DNA of 64,000 bases from JBGQOJ01 sp052119585 (GCF_052119585.1 NZ_JBGQOJ010000006.1:105189-169188), one strand, 5' to 3'; positions 35,944 through 46,948 are shown, counted from the stretch's first letter. Notes: generated by a model not told the origin, from the sequence alone. Made by a program: numbers and translations.

Positions 35944-36684
35944 AGCTCTATTCCTTTGCCGATGGGCCCACGCACGGCTTTGCCGTTGATAAAGTGGATC
36001 CCGCATTCCTCTTTGTCCTGACCGCGCCAGCGCCCGGCACGGGGGTCTTCGCCGGTTTTCACCGCCGATGTGCAGGGCGCACAGCCGATAGACGGATAGC
36101 CCTGCGCCACCAAAGGGTGACGGGGCAGACGGTTGTTGACCATATACTCCTGGATGTCGTCGCGGGTCCAATGGGCCAGCGGGTTCACCTTGATCCTGAT
36201 GTCGCCCTCTGGCTCGAAAAACTCGATATCGGCGCGGGTCGATCCCTGAAACCGCTTGCGGCCAGTGATCCACGCGTCGAACGGGGCCAGCGCACGGGCA
36301 AGGGGCCGGGTTTTGCGCAGGGTGCAGCAGGCATCGGGGGCGTATTGGTGCAGCAGGCCCTCGTTGTCTTCGGTAAACACCTCTTCGCGGTCGGGCGTGA
36401 TGATGCGAACATCGGTCAGGCCCAGCTTTTCCGCCACATCGCGTTGATACTGCAAGGTTTCCTTGAACAGCATCTCTGTGTCGATGAACAACACGGGGAC
36501 AGAGCGGTCAATGACAGACACCAGATGCAACAACACCACGGATTCCGCGCCAAAGCTGGACACCATCGCCAGATGCCCGACCTGCGGGTCGGACATGGCG
36601 CGTTCCAGAACGGCGGTCGCCCCGTGGTGACGGTAGCGCCCGTTCAGATGCGCCGCACGTTCCGCCACAGGGGCAAGGGGGGCC

Positions 36685-36695
<11 letters not shown>
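35940..36695 (-). CDS. cysH: assimilatory adenylyl-sulfate/phosphoadenylyl-sulfate reductase
   Basis: 251 aa. The Cys pattern CC (in ACCTLRKTRPL) and CAPC binds a [4Fe-4S] cluster, which marks the APS-reducing type common in bacteria outside the enterics. The catalytic Cys is in ECGIHF near the C-terminus. The start ATG 36695 overlaps cysI by 11 bp; an upstream extension of 36 residues lies within cysI and is rejected. Confidence 0.93.
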
Positions 36696-38344
<1,649 letters not shown>

Positions 38345-38352
<8 letters not shown>

Positions 38353-38653
38353 TTGTTTCTACCTCTTGCTTGCCGTGGACGTAGTTGGACGGGCCGCGGG
38401 TGCGGAAGGTTTCGCGGAAATGCGTGGGTTCCGGCCCGTTCGGTCCGCGCTTTACCTCGGCCAGATAGGCGCCGACGATTGCGTTCTTGTGGCGGTTGGC
38501 GTCGATCAGTCGCAATTCCGCGTCGGCCTCGTCGGTCAGCACCTCTGCCTGCGACAGGTGGCGCGTCCATGTGTCGGCGGCGGTCTGATAGATCACATCG
38601 CCTTCGATCAGGGCGTTTGCGGTGACGACTTTGGGGGTGAAGGCGCGGCTCAT
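38345..38653 (-). CDS. DUF2849 protein
   Basis: 102 aa, no known domain beyond DUF2849 (VVTANALIEGDVIYQTA). Found between cysG and cysI in many alphaproteobacteria. It overlaps both flanking genes by a few bases, so it is part of the operon. Function unknown. Confidence 0.85.
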
Positions 38654-40050
38654 AGTGCGATATCCTGTGTCTGAAATTCGGAAGCGGCCAGCATGGCCGC
38701 ACGCGGCGCAAGGCCGTAAAGCATTAGGGCAGGACCAGAGAGGTTTGCCTCGTCCAGATCCGCCGAAAGGGTGGAAAGCGTCGTGGAAACAACGCGTTGA
38801 TCGGGGCGAGAGGCGTTCTCTATGACCGTGACCGGTGTGGCGGGGCCTGCGCCATGCATCATCAGGCGGCCCTGTATGAACCGCGCGGACCGCTTGCCCA
38901 TATAAATCGCCGCAACCTCGCCCTCGCGGGCCAATGTGCGCCAGTCATGTTCGGCAAAGCCTTTCATGTCGTGACCGGTCAGGAACCGGACAGAGGCGTT
39001 GCGCTGCCGTTTGGTCAGGCTTTGGCCGATCCCCGCCACAGCGGCAGAGGCCGCCGTGATACCGGGAATGATCCGCCATGCTATGCCTGCGGCCTCGATT
39101 GCCTCGATCTCTTCATCAAGGCGCCCGAACACCGTCGGGTCGCCCGCCTTCAGGCGCACGACATAGGCACCGTTTGCGGCATGCTCAACAATCATCGCAT
39201 TGATGTCGGTCTGGCTGGCCGAGGGGCCGAACCCCTCTTTGCCGGCGTCAAGCAGGGTTGCCTCGCGCCGCGCCAGTTCCAGAATTTCCGGCGCGACAAG
39301 GCGGTCATAGATCACCACATCGGCCGTATCCAGCGCCTTGCGCGCCTTCATCGTCAGCAATTCGGGGTCGCCGGGGCCAGCCCCCACCAGATCGACGCGG
39401 CCGATCTGATCGCCCTTGGCCAGGTGATGGTCAAGCAGAGCATCAAGTGCGGGGATGATGCCCGCCGACCCAGCAGTTTCAACTACTTGCGGGCCGGTCT
39501 TGAAGTAGAATGCAGACCAGAAATCGCGGCGCTTTGCCCCCATTGGCAAGGCGTCCGCCTTGTGCCGAAAGGTTTTCCCGATCCGCGCCAGCGTGCCAAG
39601 AACGGGCGAAAGCCGGCCCTCCAGATCCGCCTTGATGGCGCGGGCAAGCACAGGCGCCGCCCCCTCTGTTCCGATGGCGACAACGACCGGGTCGCGGTCG
39701 ACGATGGCGGGGGTGATGAAGTCGCTGTCGCCCAGATTGTCGACGATGTTCACCAGCGCCCCTGTCGCGCGCGCGATGGCGGCGGTGCGGGCGTCCTCGG
39801 TCGCATCCTCATTCGCGCCATAGAACAGCGCCGCGCAGATGGCGTCGCCGCGTTGCAGGGGGCGCGTTGTCAGAGACAGGCGACCGGTCTTGGCCCAATC
39901 CACGATCTCGGGCGCGGGGGAGGCCGCGAACACAGCGATCCGGCCTTCGGTTTTCAGCAGCAACCGCAGTTTGGCCAGCGCCGCGTCACCACCGCCGGAC
40001 ACAACGATACGGCGGCCTTCGACGGCGAGGAAGATCGGAAAATGTTTCAT
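38650..40050 (-). CDS. cysG: siroheme synthase (multifunctional CysG)
   Basis: 466 aa. The N-terminal half is precorrin-2 dehydrogenase/ferrochelatase (VSGGGDAALAKLRLLL). The C-terminal half is uroporphyrinogen-III methyltransferase (VDLVGAGPGDPELLTMKA, VVIYDRL, RLKAGDPTVFGR, PGITAASA). It makes siroheme for cysI. It is the first gene of the operon and divergent from an Lrp-like regulator. Confidence 0.95.
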   Translation of the reverse strand: MKHFPIFLAVEGRRIVVSGGGDAALAKLRLLLKTEGRIAVFAASPAPEIVDWAKTGRLSLTTRPLQRGDAICAALFYGANEDATEDARTAAIARATGALVNIVDNLGDSDFITPAIVDRDPVVVAIGTEGAAPVLARAIKADLEGRLSPVLGTLARIGKTFRHKADALPMGAKRRDFWSAFYFKTGPQVVETAGSAGIIPALDALLDHHLAKGDQIGRVDLVGAGPGDPELLTMKARKALDTADVVIYDRLVAPEILELARREATLLDAGKEGFGPSASQTDINAMIVEHAANGAYVVRLKAGDPTVFGRLDEEIEAIEAAGIAWRIIPGITAASAAVAGIGQSLTKRQRNASVRFLTGHDMKGFAEHDWRTLAREGEVAAIYMGKRSARFIQGRLMMHGAGPATPVTVIENASRPDQRVVSTTLSTLSADLDEANLSGPALMLYGLAPRAAMLAASEFQTQDIAL

Positions 40051-40080
40051 CGGTGCCCCTGCTGTTCGACTTCAGGCCTC

Positions 40081-40103
40081 AATATAGGATATTTTCCTGT
40101 ATT
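40081..40103. promoter_or_regulatory. 23-bp dyad, cysG upstream region
   Basis: AATATAGGATATTTTCCTGTATT is almost self-complementary (9 of 11 pairs). It lies 31 bp before cysG, in the cysG-lrp gap. It is AT-rich and fits an Lrp-type operator. (Longer than 20 bases only as a whole; arms are AATATAGGA and TCCTGTATT.). Confidence 0.45.
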
Positions 40104-40138
40104 TTGACCATAGACCCTTGCAGATAAGGACGCACGTT

Positions 40139-40163
40139 CTGTATAGTCGCTCAATGTATACAG
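40139..40163. promoter_or_regulatory. inverted repeat CTGTATA-N11-TATACAG
   Basis: Perfect 7-bp arms (40139-40145 and 40157-40163) in the divergent gap, 27 bp before the regulator start. It could be the site for autoregulation. Confidence 0.45.
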
Positions 40164-40190
40164 GTGTTCTGATTTCTAAGGAGAATGCGA

Positions 40191-40652
40191 ATGGCAGTCC
40201 GTCTGGACGAGGTTGACCGGAAAATCCTTGCAGAGCTGCAACGCGATGCAAGCCAGTCCCTGGATGAAATCGCCAAACATGCGGGGTCGTCAAAGACGCC
40301 GGTGTGGAACCGGATCCGCAAGATGAAAGAGGCGGGTGTGATCGGTCAGCACACGGTTCTGCTGGACCCCGAGGCGCTGGGGCTGGAGGCGTGTTTCTTT
40401 GTCCTGATCCGCACGTCGGAGCACGAGGCCGACTGGCAAAAGGCGTTCCTGAACACCCTGCAATCGCGCCCCGAGGTGATGGAGGCGCACCGTCTGGCCG
40501 GTGATATCGACTACATCCTGAAGGTCCGCGTCAAGAACGCACGGGCCTATGACGCATTCTATCAGGCGATGATTTCAGAGGTGCGCGTGTTCAACGTCAC
40601 GGCCCTGTTGTCGATGGAAGAGATCAAGTCGACGACGGTTCTGCCGGTCTGA
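40191..40652 (+). CDS. Lrp/AsnC-family regulator
   Basis: 153 aa. N-terminal HTH (DEVDRKILAELQRDASQSLDEIAKHAGSS region) and C-terminal ligand-binding RAM-like domain (RPEVMEAHRLAGDIDYILKV). ATG 40191 is chosen because AAGGAG (40178-40184) is 6 bp before it. Divergence from cysG suggests control of sulfur assimilation. Its last 29 bp overlap the convergent P450 gene. Confidence 0.9.
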   Translation: MAVRLDEVDRKILAELQRDASQSLDEIAKHAGSSKTPVWNRIRKMKEAGVIGQHTVLLDPEALGLEACFFVLIRTSEHEADWQKAFLNTLQSRPEVMEAHRLAGDIDYILKVRVKNARAYDAFYQAMISEVRVFNVTALLSMEEIKSTTVLPV

Positions 40653-41814
40653 CGGGCAGGCGTTCCAGCCCGTGAAAATGGTAGGTATCGCCGTATCTGG
40701 CGGGGCCTGATAACGCGAGTTCGGGCAGCCGGTCGAACAGCGCGGGCAGGGCGATTTGCAGTTCCAGCCGCGCCAGTGGGGCGCCGACACAAAAATGCAG
40801 GCCGCCGCCGAAACTGGTGTGGGGCTTTATGGCGCGCGCGGGGTCAAAGTGGTCGGGGTTCGCGTATATGGCCGCGTCGCGGTTGGCCGAGGCCAGAAGG
40901 CAGGCCACCTGATCGCCGCGTTCGAAACGATGGCCGAACAGCTCTGTTCCGGCATAAGTGTGGCGGGTGAACATATGCAGCGGCGGGTCAAAGCGCAGCA
41001 CCTCTTCGGTCAGCGCCTCACACCCTTCACTTCGCGCCACAAGGCCATGATCCAGAAGGGTTTTAACGGCGTTCCCGATGGTGTGGACTGTCGCCTCGTG
41101 GCCCGCATTCAGCAGCAGGATACAGGTCGTTATCATCTCGTCGGTGGTCAGGGTTTCGCCGCCATCGCTGGCCGCGATCAAATGCGTGATCAGGTCATCT
41201 GCGGGGGCCGTCCGGCGGGCGTTGATATGGCCGCGCATGAAGGCGACGAATTCGGTTGCGGCGGTTGCGGCGGCCTCTTCGGTTGTCCGCGTCCGGCCCG
41301 CCTGATACATCGCAACCATGGCATTGGACCAGCGCAGCAGGTCGCCTGCCATGCTTTCGGGCACACCCAGAAGCCGCGCGATGATGATGACGGGAATGGG
41401 CCGCGCATAGACATCCAGCAGGTCGAACTCATCGGGCGGAAAGGCGTCGATCAACTGGTGGCACAGCGCGTCGATTTCTGGCCCCAGCGCCTTGATCCTG
41501 CGCGAGGTGAAGGCCCGCAGGACAAGGGACCGCAGGCGGGTGTGGCGCGGCGGCTCCAGTTCCAGCATCGAGTGGGCCTCGACCGCATAAAAGGGCGCAA
41601 GATGCGGCGGCACCGGTGCCTGCAACTCTGCCGGCACCTCGCGCCCGAACCGGCGGTCGCGCAGGATGGTGTTGGTCGCGGCATGGCTGACGGTGCAGAC
41701 CATCCCGTAGTCCTGCCAGAACACCAGATCACCCAGACCGCGCAGATGGTCGTAAAACGGATAGGGGTTTTGCACGAAGGCGGAGTCATTCGGGTTTTGA
41801 TGGACGATCTGCAT
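40624..41814 (-). CDS. cytochrome P450
   Basis: 396 aa soluble bacterial P450. Heme-ligand motif FGGGLHFCVGAPLARLE near the C-terminus; I-helix LNAGHEATVHTIG; ExxR motif EEVLR. Substrate is not predictable. ATG 41814 is chosen; a longer reading runs into the promoter of dctB. Its 3' end overlaps the Lrp-like gene. Confidence 0.92.
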   Translation of the reverse strand: MQIVHQNPNDSAFVQNPYPFYDHLRGLGDLVFWQDYGMVCTVSHAATNTILRDRRFGREVPAELQAPVPPHLAPFYAVEAHSMLELEPPRHTRLRSLVLRAFTSRRIKALGPEIDALCHQLIDAFPPDEFDLLDVYARPIPVIIIARLLGVPESMAGDLLRWSNAMVAMYQAGRTRTTEEAAATAATEFVAFMRGHINARRTAPADDLITHLIAASDGGETLTTDEMITTCILLLNAGHEATVHTIGNAVKTLLDHGLVARSEGCEALTEEVLRFDPPLHMFTRHTYAGTELFGHRFERGDQVACLLASANRDAAIYANPDHFDPARAIKPHTSFGGGLHFCVGAPLARLELQIALPALFDRLPELALSGPARYGDTYHFHGLERLPVRPAEPSST

Positions 41815-41910
41815 GTCGGGGTGCCTGACTGTGTTTGCCGTGATCGTCACGAAAGGCGCTGGCAATTGCAAGCGGCCCTTGTGTAATCTGGCCGGAATGG
41901 AAAACCGCCA

Positions 41911-43704
41911 ATGACCCGCCTTGCGCTTGCGCTGTGCTTCTACATTTTCACCGTCGCGGCATTTGCAGGCGGTGTCTGGTGGTTCGCCTATAGTGCAGCG
42001 CTGGACCAGTTGGCGGATCGGGGGCGGTCGGATCTGTCGCTCGCCTCGGACCGGTTGATGCAGCAATTGTCGCAATACCGCGAACTGGCGGTGCTGTTGT
42101 CCGATCATCCGACGCTGGTTCCTTTGGCCCGTGGCGAGGGCGGATCAGTACCAGAGGCCGCCTCGCTGTTGCTGCGCACCGCCGACAAGACCGGAAGCCT
42201 GGAGATTTTTCTGGCTTCGGCTGCGGGCAAGGTGCTTGCCAGTTCCACCGGGGCAGAGGTCAACCACCGCGAACTGCCCTATTTCCGTCGCGCCATGCAC
42301 GGTGCCACGGGAACGTTCCACGCGCAGGATATCGACAGCGGCGCGCGGGTGTTCACCTTTGCGGCGCCGATTTTCGACGCCTCTGGCCGCACAACGGGCG
42401 CGGTGGGGGTGCGGGTGGATGTCAGCCGCGTGGAGGGCGACTGGATCGGCGATCCTGACTCGGTCTTTTTTACCGACGGGCTTGGCGTCATCTTTGTGTC
42501 GAACCGAACGGAATTGTTGCTGCGCACCCGGAACGACGGGTCTGCTGTGGGGCGGGGCGGGGTCACGGCGGAATATGATCCGACAACTCTGCGACCTTTC
42601 ATTGACCATGAACTGACCGATTTTCAGGGCCTTTCGATCTGGTCGCTGGACGCGGGCCCCTATCTGCCTGAACGCGCCTTGCACCTGATGAAACCCTTGC
42701 CACTGATCGAGATGACGGGCGAGGTTCTGATCGACGTGGCCCCGGCGGAGCGGGTCGCGCGGTTGCAGGCGGCTTTTGCCGCGGCCCTGCTTATGGCCTT
42801 CGGGGCGATGTTGTTCACAGTGATGCAGCGCCGCCGTGCCCTTGCGGAACAGTTGCTGGTCGAGGCCGATCTGAAGGCCGCGCTGGAACTGCGGGTGCAG
42901 GAACGCACGGCAGAGCTGTCTGAGGTAAACGAAAACCTGCGCCGCGAAGTGGCAGAGCGGCAAGACGCAGAGGCCGCGCTGAAAAAGGCGCAGGCCGATC
43001 TGGTACAGGCGGGAAAATTGTCGGCGCTGGGGCAGATGTCGGCTGGCATCAGCCATGAATTGAACCAACCCCTGATGGCGATCCGGTCTTTTGCCGAAAA
43101 CGCAGAGATTTTTCTGGAGCGCGGCAAAACCGATATTGCCGCACAGAACCTGACGCGGATTTCCGAACTGGCGCGGCGCATGGGGCGGATTATAAAAAAC
43201 CTGCGGGCCTTTGCGCGGCAAGAGAGCGAGCCGATGGTGCGGGTCAATCTGGGGGCGGTTGTGGATGCCGTGCTGGAAATGTCCGAGGCCCGTTTGGACC
43301 GCGCGGATGTGACCGTGGACTGGGCCGCGCCGCCTGTGCCTGTTCTGGTGCGCGGCGGCGAGGTGCGGTTGCAGCAGGTGATCCTGAACCTTGTGTCGAA
43401 TGCCATCGACGCGATGGAGGGCAGCGCCGGAAAACGCCTGGAAATCAAGGTCGAACAGGCGGGGGCCCGCGCGACTGTGCAGGTGCGTGACACCGGGCCA
43501 GGCATTGCCGCGCCGGACAAGATATTCGACCCGTTCTATTCCACAAAGGCCGTCGGCGCGGGCGAGGGGATGGGCCTTGGCCTGTCCATTTCCTATGGAT
43601 TGGTCCAAAGCTTTGGCGGGGCGATCCGGGGCCGAAATGCCGAGGGCGGCGGTGCGGTGTTTACTGTCGAACTGGCAACAGCACCGATAGAGAAGGCCGC
43701 ATGA
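41911..43704 (+). CDS. dctB: DctB-like sensor histidine kinase
   Basis: 597 aa. Membrane segment at residues 5-27, periplasmic sensor domain (about 28-285), second membrane segment (about 286-306), then coiled coil and kinase core. The phosphorylated histidine is H382 in GISHELNQPL; N-box LNLVSNAIDAM, G-boxes DTGPGI and GMGLGLSI. It overlaps dctD by 4 bp. Senses C4-dicarboxylates or related acids taken up by the TRAP system downstream. Confidence 0.9.
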   Translation: MTRLALALCFYIFTVAAFAGGVWWFAYSAALDQLADRGRSDLSLASDRLMQQLSQYRELAVLLSDHPTLVPLARGEGGSVPEAASLLLRTADKTGSLEIFLASAAGKVLASSTGAEVNHRELPYFRRAMHGATGTFHAQDIDSGARVFTFAAPIFDASGRTTGAVGVRVDVSRVEGDWIGDPDSVFFTDGLGVIFVSNRTELLLRTRNDGSAVGRGGVTAEYDPTTLRPFIDHELTDFQGLSIWSLDAGPYLPERALHLMKPLPLIEMTGEVLIDVAPAERVARLQAAFAAALLMAFGAMLFTVMQRRRALAEQLLVEADLKAALELRVQERTAELSEVNENLRREVAERQDAEAALKKAQADLVQAGKLSALGQMSAGISHELNQPLMAIRSFAENAEIFLERGKTDIAAQNLTRISELARRMGRIIKNLRAFARQESEPMVRVNLGAVVDAVLEMSEARLDRADVTVDWAAPPVPVLVRGGEVRLQQVILNLVSNAIDAMEGSAGKRLEIKVEQAGARATVQVRDTGPGIAAPDKIFDPFYSTKAVGAGEGMGLGLSISYGLVQSFGGAIRGRNAEGGGAVFTVELATAPIEKAA

Positions 43705-44924
43705 TTACCCGCGTTTTGTTGGTTGACGACGATGCTGCGATCCGCGAGGCGCTTGGCCAGACGCTGCAACTGGCAGACCTGACGCCGACCCTTGCCGCCA
43801 GCTATATCGAGGCGAAAGACCACATCGCGCCTGATTTCGCTGGCGTGGTGGTGACCGACGTCAGGATGCCCGGCAAGGACGGCTTTCAATTGCTGGAATA
43901 TGCCCAAACCATCGACGCGGATTTGCCGGTGATCTTGCTGACCGGTGAGGCCGATGTGCCGATGGCGGTGCGTGGTATGGCGGCGGGGGCGTTCGACTTT
44001 CTGGAAAAGCCCTGTGCCCCGAAGGATTTGCTTGTCGTGGTTGCGCGGGCGTTGAAGACCCGCACGCTGGTGCTGGAAAACCGGCGTTTGAAACGGCAGC
44101 TGGAAACAGGCGATCCGGCCTCGCGGATGCTGTTCGGGGCCTCTGCCCTTGCGCGTGACCTGCGCGACCGCGTGCGCACAGCGGCGAAATCCAGCGCCGA
44201 TGTTCTGATCACCGGAGAACCGGGAACAGGCATATCGAAAGTGGCAGAGGTGATCCATCTGTCCTCGCCCTTTGCGATGCAGCCGTTTGTGAAACGCTCC
44301 GCCGCCTCGTTGTCGTCGGACGCAATGGCCGACGCCTTTGCCAGCGCCGATCGCGGCACGCTTTTTCTGGACGAAATCGCGGCTTTGCCAGCCGAGGCGC
44401 AGTTTGCCCTTCTGGAACGGATGGAAGGCACCCGCGGCGTTCGCATTCTGGCGGGAACTTACAAGGATCTTGCGGCAGAGATTGCCGAGGGCCGTTTCAG
44501 CCATGATCTGTTCTACAAGCTGGATGTGATGCAGGTCCGCATTCCGTCGCTGCGCGAACGGCCAGAGGATATTCCCATCCTGTTCCGCAAATATGTGGGC
44601 ATTGCCTGCGAACAGGCGAACCTTGCACCGCCCGACATCACGCCTGAAATCATTAGCCGCCTGATGGCACAGGACTGGCCCGGCAATGCGCGGGGGTTGA
44701 TGAATGCGGCGATGCGATTCGCGATGAACCTGTCCGAACCGGAAAAGGAACGGGAATCGGGCCTTGCAGAGCAACTGGCGCAGGTCGAACGCTCGCTTCT
44801 GATCGAGGCGCTGAGGCATCATCGCGGCAATGCGACGGAAACCGCAAAGGCGCTGAAACTGCCGCGCAAAACCTTCTACGACAAGCTGACCCGCTATGGG
44901 ATTCGCGCCGAGGACTACCGCTAG
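43701..44924 (+). CDS. dctD: DctD-like response regulator with degenerate AAA+ domain
   Basis: 407 aa. Receiver phosphorylation site D53 (VVVTDVRMPG), AAA+ central domain, C-terminal Fis-type HTH (GNATETAKALKLPRKTFYDKL). Walker A is GEPGTGIS, so the essential lysine is isoleucine (I178), and the GAFTGA loop that contacts sigma54 is missing. Walker B (TLFLDEI) and the arginine-finger area remain. It is therefore unlikely to open sigma54 promoters and may act with the housekeeping sigma factor. Confidence 0.88.
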   Translation: MITRVLLVDDDAAIREALGQTLQLADLTPTLAASYIEAKDHIAPDFAGVVVTDVRMPGKDGFQLLEYAQTIDADLPVILLTGEADVPMAVRGMAAGAFDFLEKPCAPKDLLVVVARALKTRTLVLENRRLKRQLETGDPASRMLFGASALARDLRDRVRTAAKSSADVLITGEPGTGISKVAEVIHLSSPFAMQPFVKRSAASLSSDAMADAFASADRGTLFLDEIAALPAEAQFALLERMEGTRGVRILAGTYKDLAAEIAEGRFSHDLFYKLDVMQVRIPSLRERPEDIPILFRKYVGIACEQANLAPPDITPEIISRLMAQDWPGNARGLMNAAMRFAMNLSEPEKERESGLAEQLAQVERSLLIEALRHHRGNATETAKALKLPRKTFYDKLTRYGIRAEDYR

Positions 44925-44925
44925 G

Positions 44926-44978
44926 CTGTGCGGATTTCCACACAGTCACCGCAAACCTATGTGCGGATTTTCGCCCAT
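44926..44978 (+). promoter_or_regulatory. two tandem dyad operators upstream of dctP
   Basis: Dyad 1 (44926-44945): CTGTGnGGA-TT-TCCnCACAG. Dyad 2 (44958-44978): TATGnGCG-N6-CGCnCATA. Both contain TGTGCGGATTT and their centres lie about 32.5 bp apart, about three helical turns. They fit paired binding sites for the DctD-like regulator. Confidence 0.55.
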
Positions 44979-45002
44979 AAAATTTGCATACCAGCATTCC
45001 GT

Positions 45003-45019
45003 CTGGCGCATGGCTTGTC
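45003..45019 (+). promoter_or_regulatory. imperfect sigma54-like element
   Basis: CTGGCGCATGGCTTGTC matches the -24 box TGGC but has TTGT where -12 should be TTGC. It may be a decayed sigma54 promoter, in keeping with the degenerate DctD. Confidence 0.25.
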
Positions 45020-45166
45020 TTAATTATTGAAACAAAAGGTTTTTTGCAGAATGTGCAGATCGTGGAATGTTTTTCTTGAGCCACCCCTTGTGACACGCTT
45101 TTGTGACCGCGGGTGCCAGTCACGGCGCACGACGAAAATAATTGCTTCATCTGGGAGGAAACCACC

Positions 45167-46183
45167 ATGAAATTCATCACCGCAGTCGCTACCGCAGTAG
45201 CCCTCAGCTTTGCCGCAGGCGCGGTCAACGCCGCCAGCCACGCCGCAGGCTGCGACGATGGCGAAGTCGTCATCAAATTCAGCCATGTCACCAACATGGA
45301 CAAGCACCCCAAAGGCATCGCATCTTCGCTGCTGATGGAGCGGGTCAACGCAGAGATGGACGGCAAAGCCTGCATGGAGGTCTTCCCGAACTCGACCCTG
45401 TACAAGGACGAGCAGGTTCTTGAGGCCATGCTTCAGGGTGACGTTCAACTGGCGGCACCTTCGCTGTCGTTGTTTGAATCGTTCACCAAGCAATACCGCC
45501 TGTTCGACCTGCCGTTCATGTTCAAGAACATCAACGCAGTCGACGCGTTCCAGACATCGGAAGCCGGCGAGAAGATGAAAAGCGCAATGGCAAAGCGCGG
45601 CCTGCAGGGTCTTCAGTTCTGGCACAACGGCATGAAGCAGATTTCGGCGAAGAAGCCACTGGTTCTGCCGACTGATGCATCCGGCCTTAAGTTCCGCGTT
45701 CAGCCGTCCGACGTTCTTGTCGCACAGATGAAGGCGCTGAACGCATCGCCCCAGCCAATGGCATTCGCCGAGGTCTATGGCGCGCTGCAAACCGGCGTTG
45801 TGGACGGTCAGGAAAACACATGGTCCAACATCTATGGCCAGAAGTTTTTCGAAGTGCAGGACGGCATCACCGAAACCAACCACGGCGTGATCGACTATAT
45901 GGTTGTTGCCTCGGTTGACTGGCTCGACAGCCTGAATGCCGATGTGCGCGACCAGTTCCTGACGATCCTGAAAGAGGTCACCGTAGAGCGTAACGCAGCG
46001 GTCGGCAGCGTTGACCTTGCAGCACGCCAGTCCATTCTGGATGCGGGCGGCAAGATCGTCGAACTGACAGCAGAGCAGCGCCAGCAGTGGGTCGATGCGA
46101 TGATGCCGGTCTGGGGCGAGTTCGAAGGCGACGTAGGTGCCGAGAACATCGCAGCGGCACAGGAATTCAACGCAGCAAACTAA
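45167..46183 (+). CDS. dctP: TRAP transporter substrate-binding protein
   Basis: 338 aa, periplasmic. Signal peptide MKFITAVATAVALSFAAGAVNA (residues 1-22, cleaved before ASH). DctP features: IKFSHVTNMDKHPKG, then VFPNSTLYKDEQVLEA and the arginine-containing segment LKFRVQPSD. ATG 45167 has GGGAGGAAA ahead. It binds the substrate sensed by DctB. A 12-bp hairpin separates it from dctQ. Confidence 0.95.
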   Translation: MKFITAVATAVALSFAAGAVNAASHAAGCDDGEVVIKFSHVTNMDKHPKGIASSLLMERVNAEMDGKACMEVFPNSTLYKDEQVLEAMLQGDVQLAAPSLSLFESFTKQYRLFDLPFMFKNINAVDAFQTSEAGEKMKSAMAKRGLQGLQFWHNGMKQISAKKPLVLPTDASGLKFRVQPSDVLVAQMKALNASPQPMAFAEVYGALQTGVVDGQENTWSNIYGQKFFEVQDGITETNHGVIDYMVVASVDWLDSLNADVRDQFLTILKEVTVERNAAVGSVDLAARQSILDAGGKIVELTAEQRQQWVDAMMPVWGEFEGDVGAENIAAAQEFNAAN

Positions 46184-46201
46184 TCGGTAACAGCCGAAAC
46201 G

Positions 46202-46229
46202 GAACGGCCCGGGAACCCCCGGGCCGTTC
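46202..46229 (+). promoter_or_regulatory. perfect hairpin between dctP and dctQ
   Basis: Arms GAACGGCCCGGG (46202-46213) and CCCGGGCCGTTC (46218-46229), 4-base loop, no U run. Such hairpins protect the upstream part of an mRNA and raise dctP over the permease genes. Confidence 0.65.
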
Positions 46230-46261
46230 TGCCAACTGAAATGCAAACGGGGAGGGGCACA

Positions 46262-46945
46262 ATGAGCGGGTCACACAGACACGAGCCTACGTCGGGCATG
46301 GGACGTTTCATCGACACGGTCGAAGAAACCCTGATCGCCTATACTCTTGGAATCATGACGGTCCTCACGTTTGTGAACGTGGCGCGCCGGTATCTGTTCA
46401 ATGCCAGCCTGATCTGGGGCCTTGAAGTCGTCCTGATGTTGTTCGCGTGGATGGTCCTGCTGGGGATCAGCTATGGCGTCAAAAAGACCACCCATCTGGG
46501 TGTCGATGCCGTGACCAACCTGTTGCCCCGTGGCCCGCGCCGCGCTTTGGCCATCATCGCTGCATTCATCTGCGTTTTCTACGCGGTGCTTCTGATGAAA
46601 GGCGCATGGGACTACTGGGCGCCATTCGCGGGCCTTGATGTGACCAGTGGTCGCTGGTTCCCGACCGGATTCACCCCGACACGCAGCCGCGCGTTCATGG
46701 AAACCGATCAGGTGCCGATGCCGTTCTTCCTGAATTTCCTGAGCGACCTGATCAATGACGGCGATGCCTATGGCAAGCTGCCGGATGTCGTTCCCTATAC
46801 CATGCTGCCCATCGGCTGCGCCTTGTTGTTGTTGCGTTTTGTGCAGGCCACGGTCCGCATTCTGCGCGGCACGCAGGACACGCTGATCGTCAGCCACGAA
46901 GCCGAAGACGCGGTCGAAGACGCCGCGCAGAAAATGGGGAACTAA
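46262..46945 (+). CDS. dctQ: TRAP transporter small permease
   Basis: 227 aa, four hydrophobic segments in the DctQ pattern (LIAYTLGIMTVLTFVNVARRY; LEVVLMLFAWMVLLGISYG). It has an extra loop near residues 125-165, a little longer than usual. ATG 46262 follows GGGAGGGG. The next gene starts 3 bp after its stop. Confidence 0.93.
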   Translation: MSGSHRHEPTSGMGRFIDTVEETLIAYTLGIMTVLTFVNVARRYLFNASLIWGLEVVLMLFAWMVLLGISYGVKKTTHLGVDAVTNLLPRGPRRALAIIAAFICVFYAVLLMKGAWDYWAPFAGLDVTSGRWFPTGFTPTRSRAFMETDQVPMPFFLNFLSDLINDGDAYGKLPDVVPYTMLPIGCALLLLRFVQATVRILRGTQDTLIVSHEAEDAVEDAAQKMGN

Positions 46946-46948
46946 ACC

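Noticed and set aside
42145..43608. 487-aa minus frame over dctB
   Set aside because: Shadow frame without domain signals.
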